The position numbers and the translations under genes were made by a program. This document shows positions 22,986-33,249 of a DNA stretch of 64,000 nt, in pieces. The stretch is from Diphasiastrum complanatum (taxonomy: Eukaryota; Streptophyta; Lycopodiopsida; Lycopodiales; Lycopodiaceae). The notes beneath the pieces were generated by a model. The model was not told the DNA's origin. It worked only from the letters and a program-made list of their open reading frames with translations, and ran no database searches. The stretch lies in NCBI GenBank assembly GCA_029204225.1, contig CM055106.1, positions 15,404,278-15,468,277 on the forward strand, written 5' to 3'. The stretch's first letter is position 1; each line of letters opens with the position of its first letter.

Positions 22986-24034
22986 TCAATGCATGGTATT
23001 CATTTGATCCAAAAAAATTCAATTTGTGAGCTATTGGTGTAATTTTTGGTGGAGATCCTAGAATAATCTACCGAGATCATTTGCCATTGATTAGATTTGA
23101 ATTTGTTTCATGGAATCTGATTAATCTAGGCTGAGTTCAAGTCCTATTAAGGTTAAAAACAGGTCTTGAAAGTACACCAAGAAGGAAGAAAGAGATTAAG
23201 TCATTTTTTTGTCCAAAAATAGCCAAAATTGGCAAGATTTGATTGTAAGTAGATTTCACATCATCTTATCTTCATTCCAACTTTGTGAGAGAGTGCTAGA
23301 ACTGAGATTTGTTGGATTAGAAATCTAATTTGAGTGAAAAACTACAAGAGAGAGACCTTAGTGAGTTTCTAGAGACAATCAAATCCATTTCTTGGCAAGA
23401 TTTGTTTGAAAGTAGTTTTCACTTCATCTTATCTTCATTCCAGCTATGTGAGGGAGTGATAGAACTGTGATTATAAGTCCATTTGTTGGATTAGAAATCA
23501 AATTTGAGTGAAACACTGCAAGTGTGAGACCTTTGTGAGTTTCAAGTCAATCAAATCTATTTCTTGTTTGTAGAAGTCACTAGTAAGATGGGATCTGCTG
23601 GAGCATACCTTCTAGAAGCTAGTGAGAGGTTGAATTCTACAAATTATGCTATTTGAAAGGTTAGAATGGAGTCAGTCTTAGTGCTCCAAGACCTTTATGA
23701 GTTCTTGATTGAAGATGAAGATGAACCTCTAGGTGCACAGGAGTTAGCTAGATACAAGAAGAGATCTAGGCTTGCACTTCATTGTGTGAAGATGAATGTG
23801 AGCAATGATTTGTTGAGAGAAGTATCAGCTTGTACTAATGCTAAAGAGGCTTGGGAGTCTTTAAAATCAATCTATGAGTCTAGCAACACTTCTAGAGTTC
23901 TTATGCTTAGAAATCAAATTTTGCAAAGCATGAGGAGAAGTGAGGAGAGTGCACATGATTATGTACTCAGAATCAAGTCTCTAAATAGGGAGTTGGCTTC
24001 CATTGGAGAGAAGATTCATGATGGAGAGCTTGTA
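22910..24034 (+). mobile_element. Inverted leader and gag N-terminal half
   Basis: Plus-strand gag begins at the ATG at 23588 (MGSAGAYLLEASERLNSTNY), has a TGA in place of the conserved Trp near 23654, and continues to GEKIHDGELV at 24034. This is exactly the part missing from the minus-strand gag, which starts at DFANLVQ near 22900. Sequence 22910-23587 is the leader, in plus orientation, with a CCACATGTGTGGG palindrome near 22958. Both breakpoints together describe a simple inversion of the segment inside the element. Confidence 0.85.
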
Positions 24035-24119
24035 GCTTGCCCTCTCAATACTAGTTTTTAGCACCAAAACTTCCTAAAAATGGATTTGCATTAGATCAAT
24101 GGCTTATGCTCTTGTACTT

Positions 24120-24132
24120 GGATCTGATACCA
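24120..24132 (-). other. Copia primer-binding site
   Basis: GGATCTGATACCA is the complement of TGGTATCAGATCC, one base off the usual TGGTATCAGAGCC. It adjoins the LTR start at 24133. Confidence 0.8.
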
Positions 24133-24834
24133 TGTGAAAGTACTATACTTTAGGACCATAAATGGATCTACAAAAGATCCACAAGAGTGATTGGATGCTT
24201 GCTTAACAATCTATCAAAAAACTAGACACAAAAAAGTTGATCTAGATTGGCAATTTGACAAACAACAAGCATTAACAATCAAAAGCATTGATAAACATTG
24301 AAATCCGAGCCCACACGTGTGTACTATAGGCTTTAGTACGGCCTTCAACCTGAGAAACAAGTAGAAATTGATTTGGTTTCATTTGGATCACAAAAACTCA
24401 ATGTACATAGTGAACTAGCTTGAGATTGCCAATGAGCTCCAAAAATTTTCTATCTTCTCACTATGGAGAGAGAGAATACATAGCAAATTCGACTTCCTTC
24501 TTGAAGTTAGGTGGATTTCCAGCATGTAATAAGGAAGTTAACTCACTCTCCTTGACCTAAAATGAAACCTTAGTCTATTTCCTAGAGTCATGCTTGGTAG
24601 ATAGCTAGTTGGTCAAATTTTCACCTTAAATCTAGGATTTAGGTCCTATAAACTAGGAATCACTACCAAATTGACATGACCAACCCTATGGACTTGACCT
24701 AGCCTACATTAGGATGGGTTTCCCACGTGGCATCATGGCCTCACATGTGTGGGGCCCACTTGTGTACACAATTTACACTATTCTACATGGTTTTTGATCA
24801 AGCTAAATTTGCCAATTTTTGGCAATTCTTCACA
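24133..24834 (-). repeat. Right (5') LTR, 702 bp
   Basis: Partner of 20308-21009. Visible differences are few (for example CTGTAG/CTTTAG near the palindrome and ATTTAATAAGG/ATGTAATAAGG), which points to a fairly recent insertion. Confidence 0.9.
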
Positions 24835-25316
24835 GATCCACCATATAAAATGCCAAAGTTCTTGGTGGCCAAGATGTACCTCAACACCCTTTTGCATTTT
24901 TCCAATGACAAACCAATGGATTTTGCATAGATTGGCTTAGTTTACCTACACTATAACTTAGATTAGGCCTAGTTATAGTAAGATAGATCAAGGAGCCTAC
25001 AAGTCTCCTATATAGTGTGATGTCCTCAAAGGATGCTTCATCATCACCATTGGAAACATTTACATTTTGCTCCATTGGAGTTTCTACTCTACAATCTTTC
25101 ATTTCAAACTTTTCTAAGATAGAAGAAGCATATTTGGATTGACAAACAAAACTCAAATCCTTGCCTCTTGAAACTTCTATTCCTAACATGAAATGATGAT
25201 TACCTAGATCCACCATCTTAAACTCCTTAAACAATGCTACTTTCACTTCTTGTATACCATCATGATCATTTCCACTAAGGATAATGTCATCAACATACAA
25301 AATGAGAATGATGATG
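24835..25316 (-). mobile_element. Copia RT, right half of the interrupted element
   Basis: Minus-strand coding with the RT catalytic motif (MYVDDIILSGND at the 25300 end), KMVDLGNHHFMLGIEVSRG, YASSILEKFEMKDCRVETPM, SFEDITLYRRLVGSLIYL and KLSQSMQNPLVCHWKNAK. After a one-base frameshift it reads KRVLRYILATKNFGILYGG up to the insertion site. It continues at 20142 on the far side of the nested element. The 5' part of RT is missing; at about 25317 the sequence changes to an unrelated purine-rich stretch. Confidence 0.85.
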
Positions 25317-25920
25317 AAAGAACCCCGAGGTGAAAATGAGCTGCTGCAGAATCAGGAGCAGAAAGTTGAAGAGAACAAAGAAGAAAGAAAAGAACTTGTA
25401 GAAATAATAGAAGATCCAAGAAAAAATGAACAACGGTCAGAGATCTAGCTCAAGGAGGCTGAAAATCAGCTTCCCAGTGGCAAAAAGCAAAATCAAGAAC
25501 AGTTGGAGCAGTCGAATCTACAAAAACATGGTGGAAAATTGGATGATAAAAAAGAGAAGCAAAATTAAGGTGATGCACTTCCCGCGAAACAGGAAACCAA
25601 GGGGTCATAGGATAAAATTAACAGTGGAGGAACCCAAGAGCAGTCTATGGAGAAGATCAAAGAGGATGGCACAAATGTTTAAATAGATGTCTCAAGAAGT
25701 GAACATAGTGGATCGCAAGAAAAGCTAGAGCAACGTGACATCAAGGATGAACAGAGCATAAGGTTGAGGAGAAAAAAGAAGAAACAAAGGATCCACAAAT
25801 TCCAATTGAATACAAAAGTGAAGAGAAGCTGGAGGACAACAATGAACATTCAGATCAACAAAAACACATTGAGGCTACAGCAACAAAGGAAAAGGCAGAA
25901 TTACAGAGCTTGTTAGTATT
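25317..25920 (+). pseudogene. Purine-rich, Glu/Lys/Gln-rich decayed frame
   Basis: The plus strand is strongly purine-rich, and one frame reads as a charged low-complexity protein (ELLQNQEQKVEENKEERKEL, later QEQSMEKIKEDG and KLEQRDIKDEQS) broken by several stops and frame changes. It resembles the charged coiled-coil part of some plant protein, but no family can be named. It is fused directly to a copia RT fragment. Confidence 0.3.
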
Positions 25921-26060
25921 ACAAAATGAGAGAGAGAGAGAGAAAGAATGAATTGTATTGATAACGTAATTGATGTTCGCCTGATTTTAAGACCATTTTG
26001 GCCCTAGATAGGGCCCGAAAGTCATTTTCTTCTTTTTTTTCCGTTGGAATCCCTGCCTGC

Positions 26061-26062
<2 letters not shown>

Positions 26063-26114
<52 letters not shown>

Positions 26115-26133
26115 GCGCGAGAGAGAGATACTG
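26063..26133. repeat. GA microsatellite
   Basis: Nearly pure (AG)n tract with scattered GAGA extensions to about 26190; a shorter tract is at 25926-25944. Confidence 0.9.
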
Positions 26134-26190
26134 AGCACGAGAGCAAAAGAGACCGGAGAGAGAAAAAGAGAGGAGAGAGAGAGAGAAAGA

Positions 26191-26563
26191 GGCACGTACA
26201 ATACTCAAAACTGTGCAGTCAATTTTGGGGCTGAAAAGGGCACGCATACAGTAATCTCTATAGCCTCAATCAAGAAATATGGTGATGATGATTGTATAAC
26301 ATAAGTGATGGAATAGATATTCTTCCCTTTCCATTCTGAATCCATTTTTGTGAAAAACATTATGCACGATTCTATTTCACTTATCTTTGTTTCTGCTAAT
26401 TGATTGTTTGGCAGCCATAATAGAATGTTGTACAGATATGATATAGTATCTACACATAATTACAACATTTTTTAGAAACAGTTTTTTTTAATATATTTAA
26501 ATACTAATAAACCAATACACTTAAAAAAGATATCATTAACTTTTTCTTGCAGAGTTGCATTTT
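26191..26563. other. Intergenic, no gene
   Basis: AT-rich sequence without supported frames or recognisable repeats. Confidence 0.5.
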
Positions 26564-27271
26564 TTAAAATAGGTAGTACCTGTACTGATGCAGTAGTTTC
26601 TTTTTCACCTCTTCTTTCAGAAGCAACCTTTGTGATAGAGGATCATATGGAATCAAGTCAGCAACTGTAGCCACCAGATAAGGATTTGTGATAAAATCCT
26701 CTATTAAGCATTTGACAAAGTCCTTGTTCAAAGTTCTGTAGACAAGCTTTGCATGTGCACAATCACAAAGCGTAACGTCTATTAGAAAGGTCTTATTTTG
26801 CCCAAATGGATACCAGTCATTGTACTTACTCCACATCGCTTTACCAGCACCCTTTGATGATGCTATTAGCAACGAACCAATTTTACTCCCCACAATATCC
26901 AGAGGCAACCTAAGCATTTCACCCATATTTTGAATGTAATATGCAGAAACCAGTTCCTTTTTCTTATTTGTGTTTGACTTCTTCACTCTTGATGTATTCC
27001 CTTCTTTTTCAGAGTTTTCTGTTTTTTTTCTTTTTTGTTTGGGATATTCTAGCTCTGTAGGGCTCTTCGCTTTACTCTTGTCTTTTGTCTTGCGCAAATC
27101 CGAAGGCCTAGAGGCTATTGGGAGGGCAACTATTTTTTCTCCTTGGGTCTTTTTTCCCACATAAGACAACACCCTTTTCTTGGACACTTTGACTTGTCTT
27201 TCAAATACATGCATATCACATACCGTAGATAAATCATTATTCTTTAAAAATGAATCAATCACGGATTTCAT
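26564..27271 (-). pseudogene. Unknown protein, basic central region
   Basis: A 235-codon minus-strand frame. Residues 40-110 are Lys-rich (KSKAKSPTELEYPKQKRKKT; SNTNKKKELV) and look like a nuclear, disordered region. The C-terminal 120 residues are folded-looking (MGEMLRLPLDIVGSKIGSLL; YNDWYPFGQNKTFLIDVTLC). The frame at 27296-27730 directly upstream on the same strand (EEGSMKKMGWELPSYADL; before it C-x2-C...NTNKWCID) is separated by a single stop region and is probably part of the same gene, either as an exon or through decay. No family recognised; it could be an accessory ORF of a DNA transposon or a host gene. Confidence 0.45.
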
Positions 27272-27295
27272 AGCCCATGATTGAGGAACACAACC

Positions 27296-27730
27296 TCATG
27301 TCAATTGTGCGTTCCTTACTTTTTGAAAGTCATTAGAAATATCTTGTATTGACGTCAAATTCGCAGATTGCAAATCTGCATAAGATGGCAACTCCCAGCC
27401 CATTTTTTTCATTGATCCTTCTTCTCCAATAATACTAGGATTCATCTTGGAAGGATCGAATGCATTGAATTGAAGCTCAAATTTCATAAATGCTCCTAAT
27501 GAAGCACTTTCAACTACCACCATAATAGCGGGGACTGCTTCTTTGGACATGAATTCTTGCATTTCAAGAACCACTCCAGCATTTCTCCACCCTTTTTCAT
27601 GGAGGTTAATATGTAGAAAAATATCACCCCTTTCTCCATTGGGCCCATTTTTGTCAATGCACCACTTGTTTGTGTTTGAGGTTACACAACGATCACAATG
27701 AGCTTCAATAGACGGGGGCTCATAAAAAAA
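27296..27730 (-). pseudogene. Unknown protein, upstream part
   Basis: Minus-strand frame with EAHCDRCVTSNTNKWCID near its start (a CxxC-x7-C pattern) and continuous coding to NDFQKVRNAQLT before a stop at 27296. It reads in the same direction as 26564-27271 and is 24 bases upstream of it. The true start is not evident; the sequence before 27700 is in another frame. Function unknown. Confidence 0.4.
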
Positions 27731-27849
27731 TTCTTCTTGAGTTTGATTTTTTTGTGGTATAGCTTTTCAATCATTGATTCCATCTGTTTAACATAGAAAA
27801 CCAAATGTTTAGTAGACAACGTAAAGATTAACCAGATCTTATACATTAG

Positions 27850-28462
27850 ATCTTGTCGAACTTGGTTCGTCAAGAGTCAACATTTAGTTAGTATAATAAA
27901 AAACAATAAAATAATTCAACTGTCGAACTTGGTTTGTAAAATAATAGTTGATCTTTCTTATATCCTTTGTTATATATTATAGTTTTTTGTTGAAGTGGTC
28001 TTTTCTACACAGCTGTTTTTGAGCAGATTGTCAAAAAAAAATAACCATGATAAAACCCTTGGTACTTATCAATAACGCAGACCATAACACTCAACACTTT
28101 TGTCGTTTTTGAGATAATCTTGGTGAACTTGGTTCGTCAATTGGACATGGTTATGATTTCATCATTTGCATTCTACAGCACAACCATAGGTGATGTTGAT
28201 GAATAAAGTTCGCTAGCTATCACTTATAACAATCGAAAAAGTTTAGTGCAATTAGTTGTTGGATTTTTATTGAGCTCACTTTGTCAAAGTGTGGGCACTT
28301 TCATTGTAAGCAATTGTTGAAACCAATATACTTCAATCAAAACAACAATCTTGTTGAGCTTAGTTCGTCATCTAGACATATCTATAATTAATTTTAACTT
28401 TCCATTCTATTCCTAGAGCATTGATATAGTTGACGAACTCAGTTCGTCAACTCTCATGCAAA
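27850..28462. repeat. Array of paired palindromes (left part)
   Basis: Copies of TGACGAACTNAGTTCGTCA, exact or degenerate, occur at about 27854-27872, 27920-27938, 28122-28140, 28194-28214, 28352-28372 and 28432-28454. The last four form two modules: palindrome, CTAGACATG-like spacer of about 55-60 bp, palindrome. A third module lies beyond the copia insertion at 33252-33360. The flanking 200 bp (27940-28120) also match 33061-33250, so the whole is a tandem duplication of about 320-bp units. Confidence 0.75.
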
Positions 28463-28484
28463 AATAAACTCTTGATGTAATCGC

Positions 28485-29166
28485 TGTAAAAATTACAGCA
28501 AATAAGGATCCTAAAACACTTGAAATGGTGAGGGAAACAATAAATTATGATTTCATAAGATTAGCACAAGTTGAACCATCAAAATCCATCAAAAATCTAT
28601 GCTTGAACCTCACTAAATGGCCCAAATCCTTGAAGAAGGCTTCACACGTGTGAAAGTACGGCCTCCCGCAGTCTGAGTACTGTACACCAGACCTACATTC
28701 AATCCTATAATCATTAGTAATCACAAGTACTCAAACAATTATGAACATAGAGAGCAATTGCACCATTATGAGAGAAAAATCATGAAATTGCTTGATTGAT
28801 TTTGGTGAGATATCATCACCTATATATACATGATCCATCACGGTTTTGGGCAGGTATGAGTAGCCCTAAACCTATTCCTAATGCTAATTTTGGTGGATCT
28901 TTCATCCCTACCAAGTTAGGGTTGGAATCTTGGAGATCCCTCAACAATGCAAAAATTACCAAAAATAGCTCCTATTTTTTCTCCCTTGTATCTAAGCATA
29001 ATTTGGACTCATTCCAAAGGTTCTAACACTTAGGTCTACTTGAGAACATCCTTATGAATGGAATCCTATGCTATTTGGCACTTGTGACAAGCCACATCAT
29101 GACCATCTAACTATTTACAAGTCATATGACCAAAACTAGTCAAGCTAGAATTGTGAATTTTTAACA
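28485..29166 (-). repeat. Left (3') LTR, 682 bp
   Basis: Starts TGTAAAAATTACAGC and ends GAATTTTTAACA. It contains CTTCACACGTGTGAAAGTAC near 28641, followed by GGCCTCC and an inverted GAGTACTGTAC phrase, and a TATATATACATG site at 28820 that could serve as the minus-strand promoter TATA. Confidence 0.92.
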
Positions 29167-29180
29167 CTCCTCCTCACTAT

Positions 29181-29960
29181 CTAGCTTGGTTCAATCATTG
29201 CTTTACTAATCACTCCAAGTGATGATCTGAACTTCATAAAAGGTGTCTTTTGAAGTGGTTTAGTAAGTAGATCAGCTACACATTCATTGCTTGGAACATG
29301 CTCCAAAGCAATCTCCTTGGCTTGCACCATTTCTCTCACAAAGTGATGGCATATCTCAATGTGCTTAGATCTTGCATGGAAGATTGGGTTAGATGCAAGG
29401 TGTTGGGCTGATATATTGTCATTGTAGATGATTGGTGCCTCCTCTGAATCCATGATCTTTAGTTCCACCAATAATCTCTTGATCCAAAGTACCTCCTTTG
29501 TAGTGGTTGTCAAAGCTTTGTACTCGGTCTCGGTTGAAGATAGAGATATAGTTTCTTGCTTTTTTGAAAGCCATGAAACCACACCTTCTCCTATGAAAGT
29601 TGAATAGGCACTTGTTGATTTCCTATCCCTATTGTCCCCTGCAAAATCTGAATCACTAAATGCATGAAGGTTAATCACATCTCCTCTATATAGAATCCCA
29701 AAATCCAATGTACCCGAGATGTATCTTAGAATCCTCTTAGCCTTTTTCCAATGGATATTCAATGGCTTTTGCATGGATTGGCTCAACCTACATACACTAA
29801 AGCTAAGATCTGGTCTAGTTATAGTGATCCACATTAAGGAACCTATAAGTTGCCTAAACAAAGTGATGTCCATGAAGGATCTTTCATCATCTTCATTTGG
29901 CACTTTTACATCTTGCTCACAAATACTTGAGACTTGAAGGAAAGTAAGAACACCCAACAA
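29181..29960 (-). pseudogene. Copia RT end, RNase H and pol C-terminus
   Basis: Open for 259 codons: remains of the RT tail (CEQDVKVPNEDDERSFMDI, TLFRQLIGSLMWITITRPDL), then RNase H (SDSDFAGDNRDRKST, SWLSKKQETISLSSTETEYK) and the C-terminus (HARSKHIEICHHFV, NECVADLLTKPLQKTPFMKF), with a natural stop just before the polypurine tract. It overlaps the upstream frame in another register at the deletion junction (about 29906-29945). Confidence 0.85.
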
Positions 29961-31567
29961 TATCTTGAGTAGTCATCAATGAAGGTTAAACACATGGATG
30001 AACCTCCATTAGATTTGGTGCTAGCAATGTGCACATCCGAGTGTATGAGTTCAAGAGGATGAGATGACTTTGTGATGGAGTTAGGAAACACCTTCTTATG
30101 TGCCTTGGATAAGGCACAAGCTTCACAAACCTTGTCTTCCTTCCCAATAGACCTTGGTAGGCCTAAAGCATACTCCTCCTTGATCATAGCCTCCATGGAA
30201 CCCGAGTTGACATGTCCAAGTCTTTTGTGCCATAAAGTAAAGGTAGATATCTTGCTCTTCTCGGCCAACATGACAACATTAGTATCCACAAATGCATCCA
30301 GCTTATATAGTTTGCCAAGTCTAGTGCCCTTAGCCACTATCTTACCCTTCTTCTTGATGAAACATTCATTTGAAGCAAAGTCAACATTGAAACCATTGTC
30401 TACCATTTGGCCAACACTTAGTAGATTCTTTGTTATTGTAGGAATGTACAAAACACCTTCTATGTTGATCTTTTTGGAAGATCCTAAGCAAAGGGGAATG
30501 ATACCAACTCCTTCAATCTTACAAGCTTCATCATTTGCTGTATAGATAGACTTTATAGGTCCATCATAAGATAAGAGAGAAGAGAAAAACTCCCTTTTAC
30601 TAGTCATGTGTGAACTAGCACCCGAGTCAATCCACCAAGGGTCTTCTCCTTTGAAGCTTGTTGAAGAAAATATGGACATCATGAGAGAGTCCTCATGTGA
30701 ACTCTCCTCATCTTCCTCTTTGCTCATGTTGGCTTGGCTTTGATCTTGCTTCCTCTTGAAGCATTCCGAGGCATAATGCCCCATCTTGCTACAATAGTAG
30801 CACTTCACCTTTGATTTGTCCTTCTTGACTTTGGTGGTTGATGGAGATGCCTTTGGGGGTCCTTCTTGATCCTCAAGCTTTGTAGACTTCTTGAATGTTG
30901 ATCCTTTGCCTTTGGACTTGCCTTTGCCTTTGGTGAAGAGAGCTTGGTCATCTTCACCTTGGATGGAAAGCCTATCCATCCTCTCTTGCATTTGGCTCCT
31001 TCTTGATTCCTCGGCCATGAGTGTGCCTTGGAGTTCTTCAAGTATGGGTAGCTTACCCATAATTGCATATCCCTGAACCAAATTGTCAAATTCAAAGCTT
31101 ATTCCATTCAATATGAGTTGAACAAGCTCTTCATCCTTGATAGGGTCACCTATAAAGGCTAGCTCTTTGTTCAATTCCTTTACTCTTAGGACAAAAGTAT
31201 GTGCACTCTCTCCTTTCTTTTGATAGCTTCTATAGATTTGATTCTTCAAAGCTAACATTCTAGTTTGGTTCTTGGATTCATAGACCTTTTGCAAAGTCTC
31301 CCAAGAATCTTGAGCTGAAGTGCAATCTCCTACCTCTCTTAAGAGTTCATTTGCAACATTCATTTTTATGCAATGTAGTGCAACATTGCACCTCTTGATG
31401 TATTTGGCTTTTTTTTGAGGATGAATAGGTTCACCCTCCTTACCATTTACAATTTCCATCAGATCTTGCATGATCATGATAGATTCCATTCTAACTTTCC
31501 ATATGGAATAGTTAGTTTTGTTGAGCCTTTCATTAGTATCCAAAAGATATGCATTTATAGATGCCAT
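29906..31567 (-). CDS. Copia gag-protease-integrase (truncated), 553 codons
   Basis: Starts at the ATG at 31567. Residues 1-200 are the copia gag domain (KTNYSIWKVRMESIM). A Lys/Ser-rich linker leads to zinc knuckle CYYCSKMGHYASEC at 256-269. Protease active site is WWIDSGASSH at 311-320, with intact D-S-G. GVLYIPTITKNLLSV is at 371-385. The integrase zinc domain has LWHKRLGH (445-452) and CEAC (481-484). The integrase core has HSD (509-511) and FIDDYSRYCWVF (529-540), but ends at about 548 in a deletion that removes the catalytic Glu and all of RT. The frame is unbroken, so a Gag-PR protein could still be made. Confidence 0.85.
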   Translation of the reverse strand: MASINAYLLDTNERLNKTNYSIWKVRMESIMIMQDLMEIVNGKEGEPIHPQKKAKYIKRCNVALHCIKMNVANELLREVGDCTSAQDSWETLQKVYESKNQTRMLALKNQIYRSYQKKGESAHTFVLRVKELNKELAFIGDPIKDEELVQLILNGISFEFDNLVQGYAIMGKLPILEELQGTLMAEESRRSQMQERMDRLSIQGEDDQALFTKGKGKSKGKGSTFKKSTKLEDQEGPPKASPSTTKVKKDKSKVKCYYCSKMGHYASECFKRKQDQSQANMSKEEDEESSHEDSLMMSIFSSTSFKGEDPWWIDSGASSHMTSKREFFSSLLSYDGPIKSIYTANDEACKIEGVGIIPLCLGSSKKINIEGVLYIPTITKNLLSVGQMVDNGFNVDFASNECFIKKKGKIVAKGTRLGKLYKLDAFVDTNVVMLAEKSKISTFTLWHKRLGHVNSGSMEAMIKEEYALGLPRSIGKEDKVCEACALSKAHKKVFPNSITKSSHPLELIHSDVHIASTKSNGGSSMCLTFIDDYSRYCWVFLLSFKSQVFVSKM

Positions 31568-32365
31568 CTAGTCTCCTAATCAAGGACTTGACACAAATGA
31601 AGGTTACTTCTATTGATTTGATTGAAGGTCTACCTTATCCCACTTCTTAGGGACCTGAAAAGATCAGTAATAGACTTCCTATAAAGATCTAAGAATGATC
31701 TCTAACAAAATCAAATCATAGAATACTAGAAACAATGCACTTGCTTGATTGAAGTAGACAATACTAGTAGAATTGCCCCTCTTTCTATAAAGAACATTAA
31801 AGCTTCCAAATGATCTGATCAAGAGTGAATTTTAGCAACCTAATATACTTCCAAAATCACTTGTAAAAGATCTAAATGGAACTTAATGAAGATGCAACAC
31901 AATCTACTATCCAATCACAAGCAAAAAATGATCAAAATTGATGAAAAATTGATCTAATTTGGTGCATAAGTCAAGCAAAGGTTGGACTGAACCTAAATCA
32001 CTTTAGGAGGTGTCTACTACACCTTAGAACAGCCTTGAAGAGTCCCCAAAACTCTGATCTTCCCTCTCCTTGAATGCTAGAAAGCCTTCTCTATGAAATT
32101 ACCTCCAAAACTCGCTTAGAAATCAATGCTTGAAGCAAGCAAAACTTGCTATCTTGGTAATGTGAATTGAATTCAACTTTGCCTCTGGTTTTAGACACCT
32201 AAACACCTGCAAATGAAGTCACACAACACCAATCTCCAATGTATTTGACTCACTTTGAGTTCTAGAATCAATACTAGATGCTAAGATCCAATCTACACAA
32301 GATTTAGATCAAAAATTGTGATCAAATTGAATGAAAACCAAGGATTTAGCTCATTTCAGCCTTTA
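31568..32365 (-). other. Leader of the copia element
   Basis: About 800 bp between PBS and gag ATG on the minus strand, with no long frame. Such long leaders normally contain packaging and dimerisation signals; none can be pinpointed here. Confidence 0.6.
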
Positions 32366-32378
32366 GGCTCTGATACCA
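32366..32378 (-). other. Copia primer-binding site
   Basis: GGCTCTGATACCA, the complement of TGGTATCAGAGCC, directly adjoins the 5' LTR at 32379. Confidence 0.9.
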
Positions 32379-33060
32379 TGTAAAAATTACAGCAAATAAG
32401 GATCCTAAAACACTTGAAATGATGAGGGAAACAATAGATTATGATTTCATAAGATAAGCACAAGTTGAACCATCAAAATCCATCAAAAATCTATGCTTGA
32501 ACCTCACTAAATGGCCCAAATCCTTGAAGAAGGCTTCACACGTGTGAAAGTACGGCCTCCCACAGTCTGAGTACTGTACACCAGACCTACATTCAATCCT
32601 ATAATCATTAGTAATCACAAGTACTCAAACAATTATGAACATAGAGAGCAATTGCACCATTATGAGAGAAAAATCATGAAATTGCTTGATTGATTTTGGT
32701 GAGATATCATCACCTATATATACATGATCCATCACGGTTTTGGGCAGGTATGAGTAGCCCTAAACCTATTCCTAATGCTAATTTTGGTGGATCTTTCATC
32801 CCTACCAAGTTAGGGTTGGAATCTTGGAGATCCCTCAACAATGCAAAAATTACCAAAAATAGCTCCTATTTTTTCTCCCTTGTATCTAAGCATAATTTGG
32901 ACTCATTCCAAAGGTTCTAACACTTAGGTCTACTTGAGAACATCCTTATGAATGGAATCCTATGCTATTTGGCACGTGTGACAAGCCACATCATGACCAT
33001 CTAACTATTTACAAGTCATATGACCAAAACTAGTCAAGCTAGAATTGTGAATTTTTAACA
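32379..33060 (-). repeat. Right (5') LTR, 682 bp
   Basis: Partner of 28485-29166. I counted five substitutions, four of them in the first 200 bp; one is GGCACTTGTG versus GGCACGTGTG, which makes or breaks an E-box. Confidence 0.92.
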
Positions 33061-33249
33061 ATCGTAAAATTATAATTAATCTTTTTTATATCCTTTCTTA
33101 TATATTATAGCTTTTGTTGATATGGTCCTTTCCACACGGATATTATTCAGCATATTGTCAAAGCAAATAGCCATCATAATACCCTTGGGACTTACCAATA
33201 ACGCTGACCATATAATTATTAAGATAACACTTCTGTCATTTTTGAAATA

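Larger units (their letters stand above)
20308..24834 (-). mobile_element. Complete-ended copia element with internal inversion (nested)
   Basis: A 4527-bp element in minus orientation: LTRs at 20308-21009 and 24133-24834, polypurine-tract complement CTCCTCCTCAAATTT at 21010-21024, and PBS complement at 24120-24132. Flanks are GATCA (20138-20142, before the 158-bp insertion) and GATCC (24835-24839), a 5-bp target duplication with one change. It sits inside a copia RNase H gene of the same orientation. The RT core is missing and about 1.1 kb of leader plus gag N-terminus is inverted, so it is non-autonomous. Confidence 0.9.
28485..33060 (-). mobile_element. Young copia element with complete LTRs, RT core deleted
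   Basis: A 4576-bp element with LTRs 28485-29166 and 32379-33060 (682 bp each, five visible mismatches), polypurine complement CTCCTCCTCACTATC at 29167, and PBS complement GGCTCTGATACCA at 32366-32378. The flanks ATCGC and ATCGT are a 5-bp duplication with one change. Coding is on the minus strand and long frames remain open, but integrase is cut after its second catalytic region and RT is missing, so the element must have moved with proteins supplied by a relative. Confidence 0.93.

Noticed and set aside
26000-26250. Open frames of Ser-Leu or Arg-Glu repeats
   Set aside because: They are translations of the GA microsatellite, open only because the repeat has no stop.
27850-28462. CRISPR-like array
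   Set aside because: Eukaryotic sequence, few units, irregular spacing and degenerate palindromes; not a CRISPR.
30072-30545. 157-codon plus-strand frame
   Set aside because: Antisense shadow of the copia gag-protease-integrase frame at 29906-31567.
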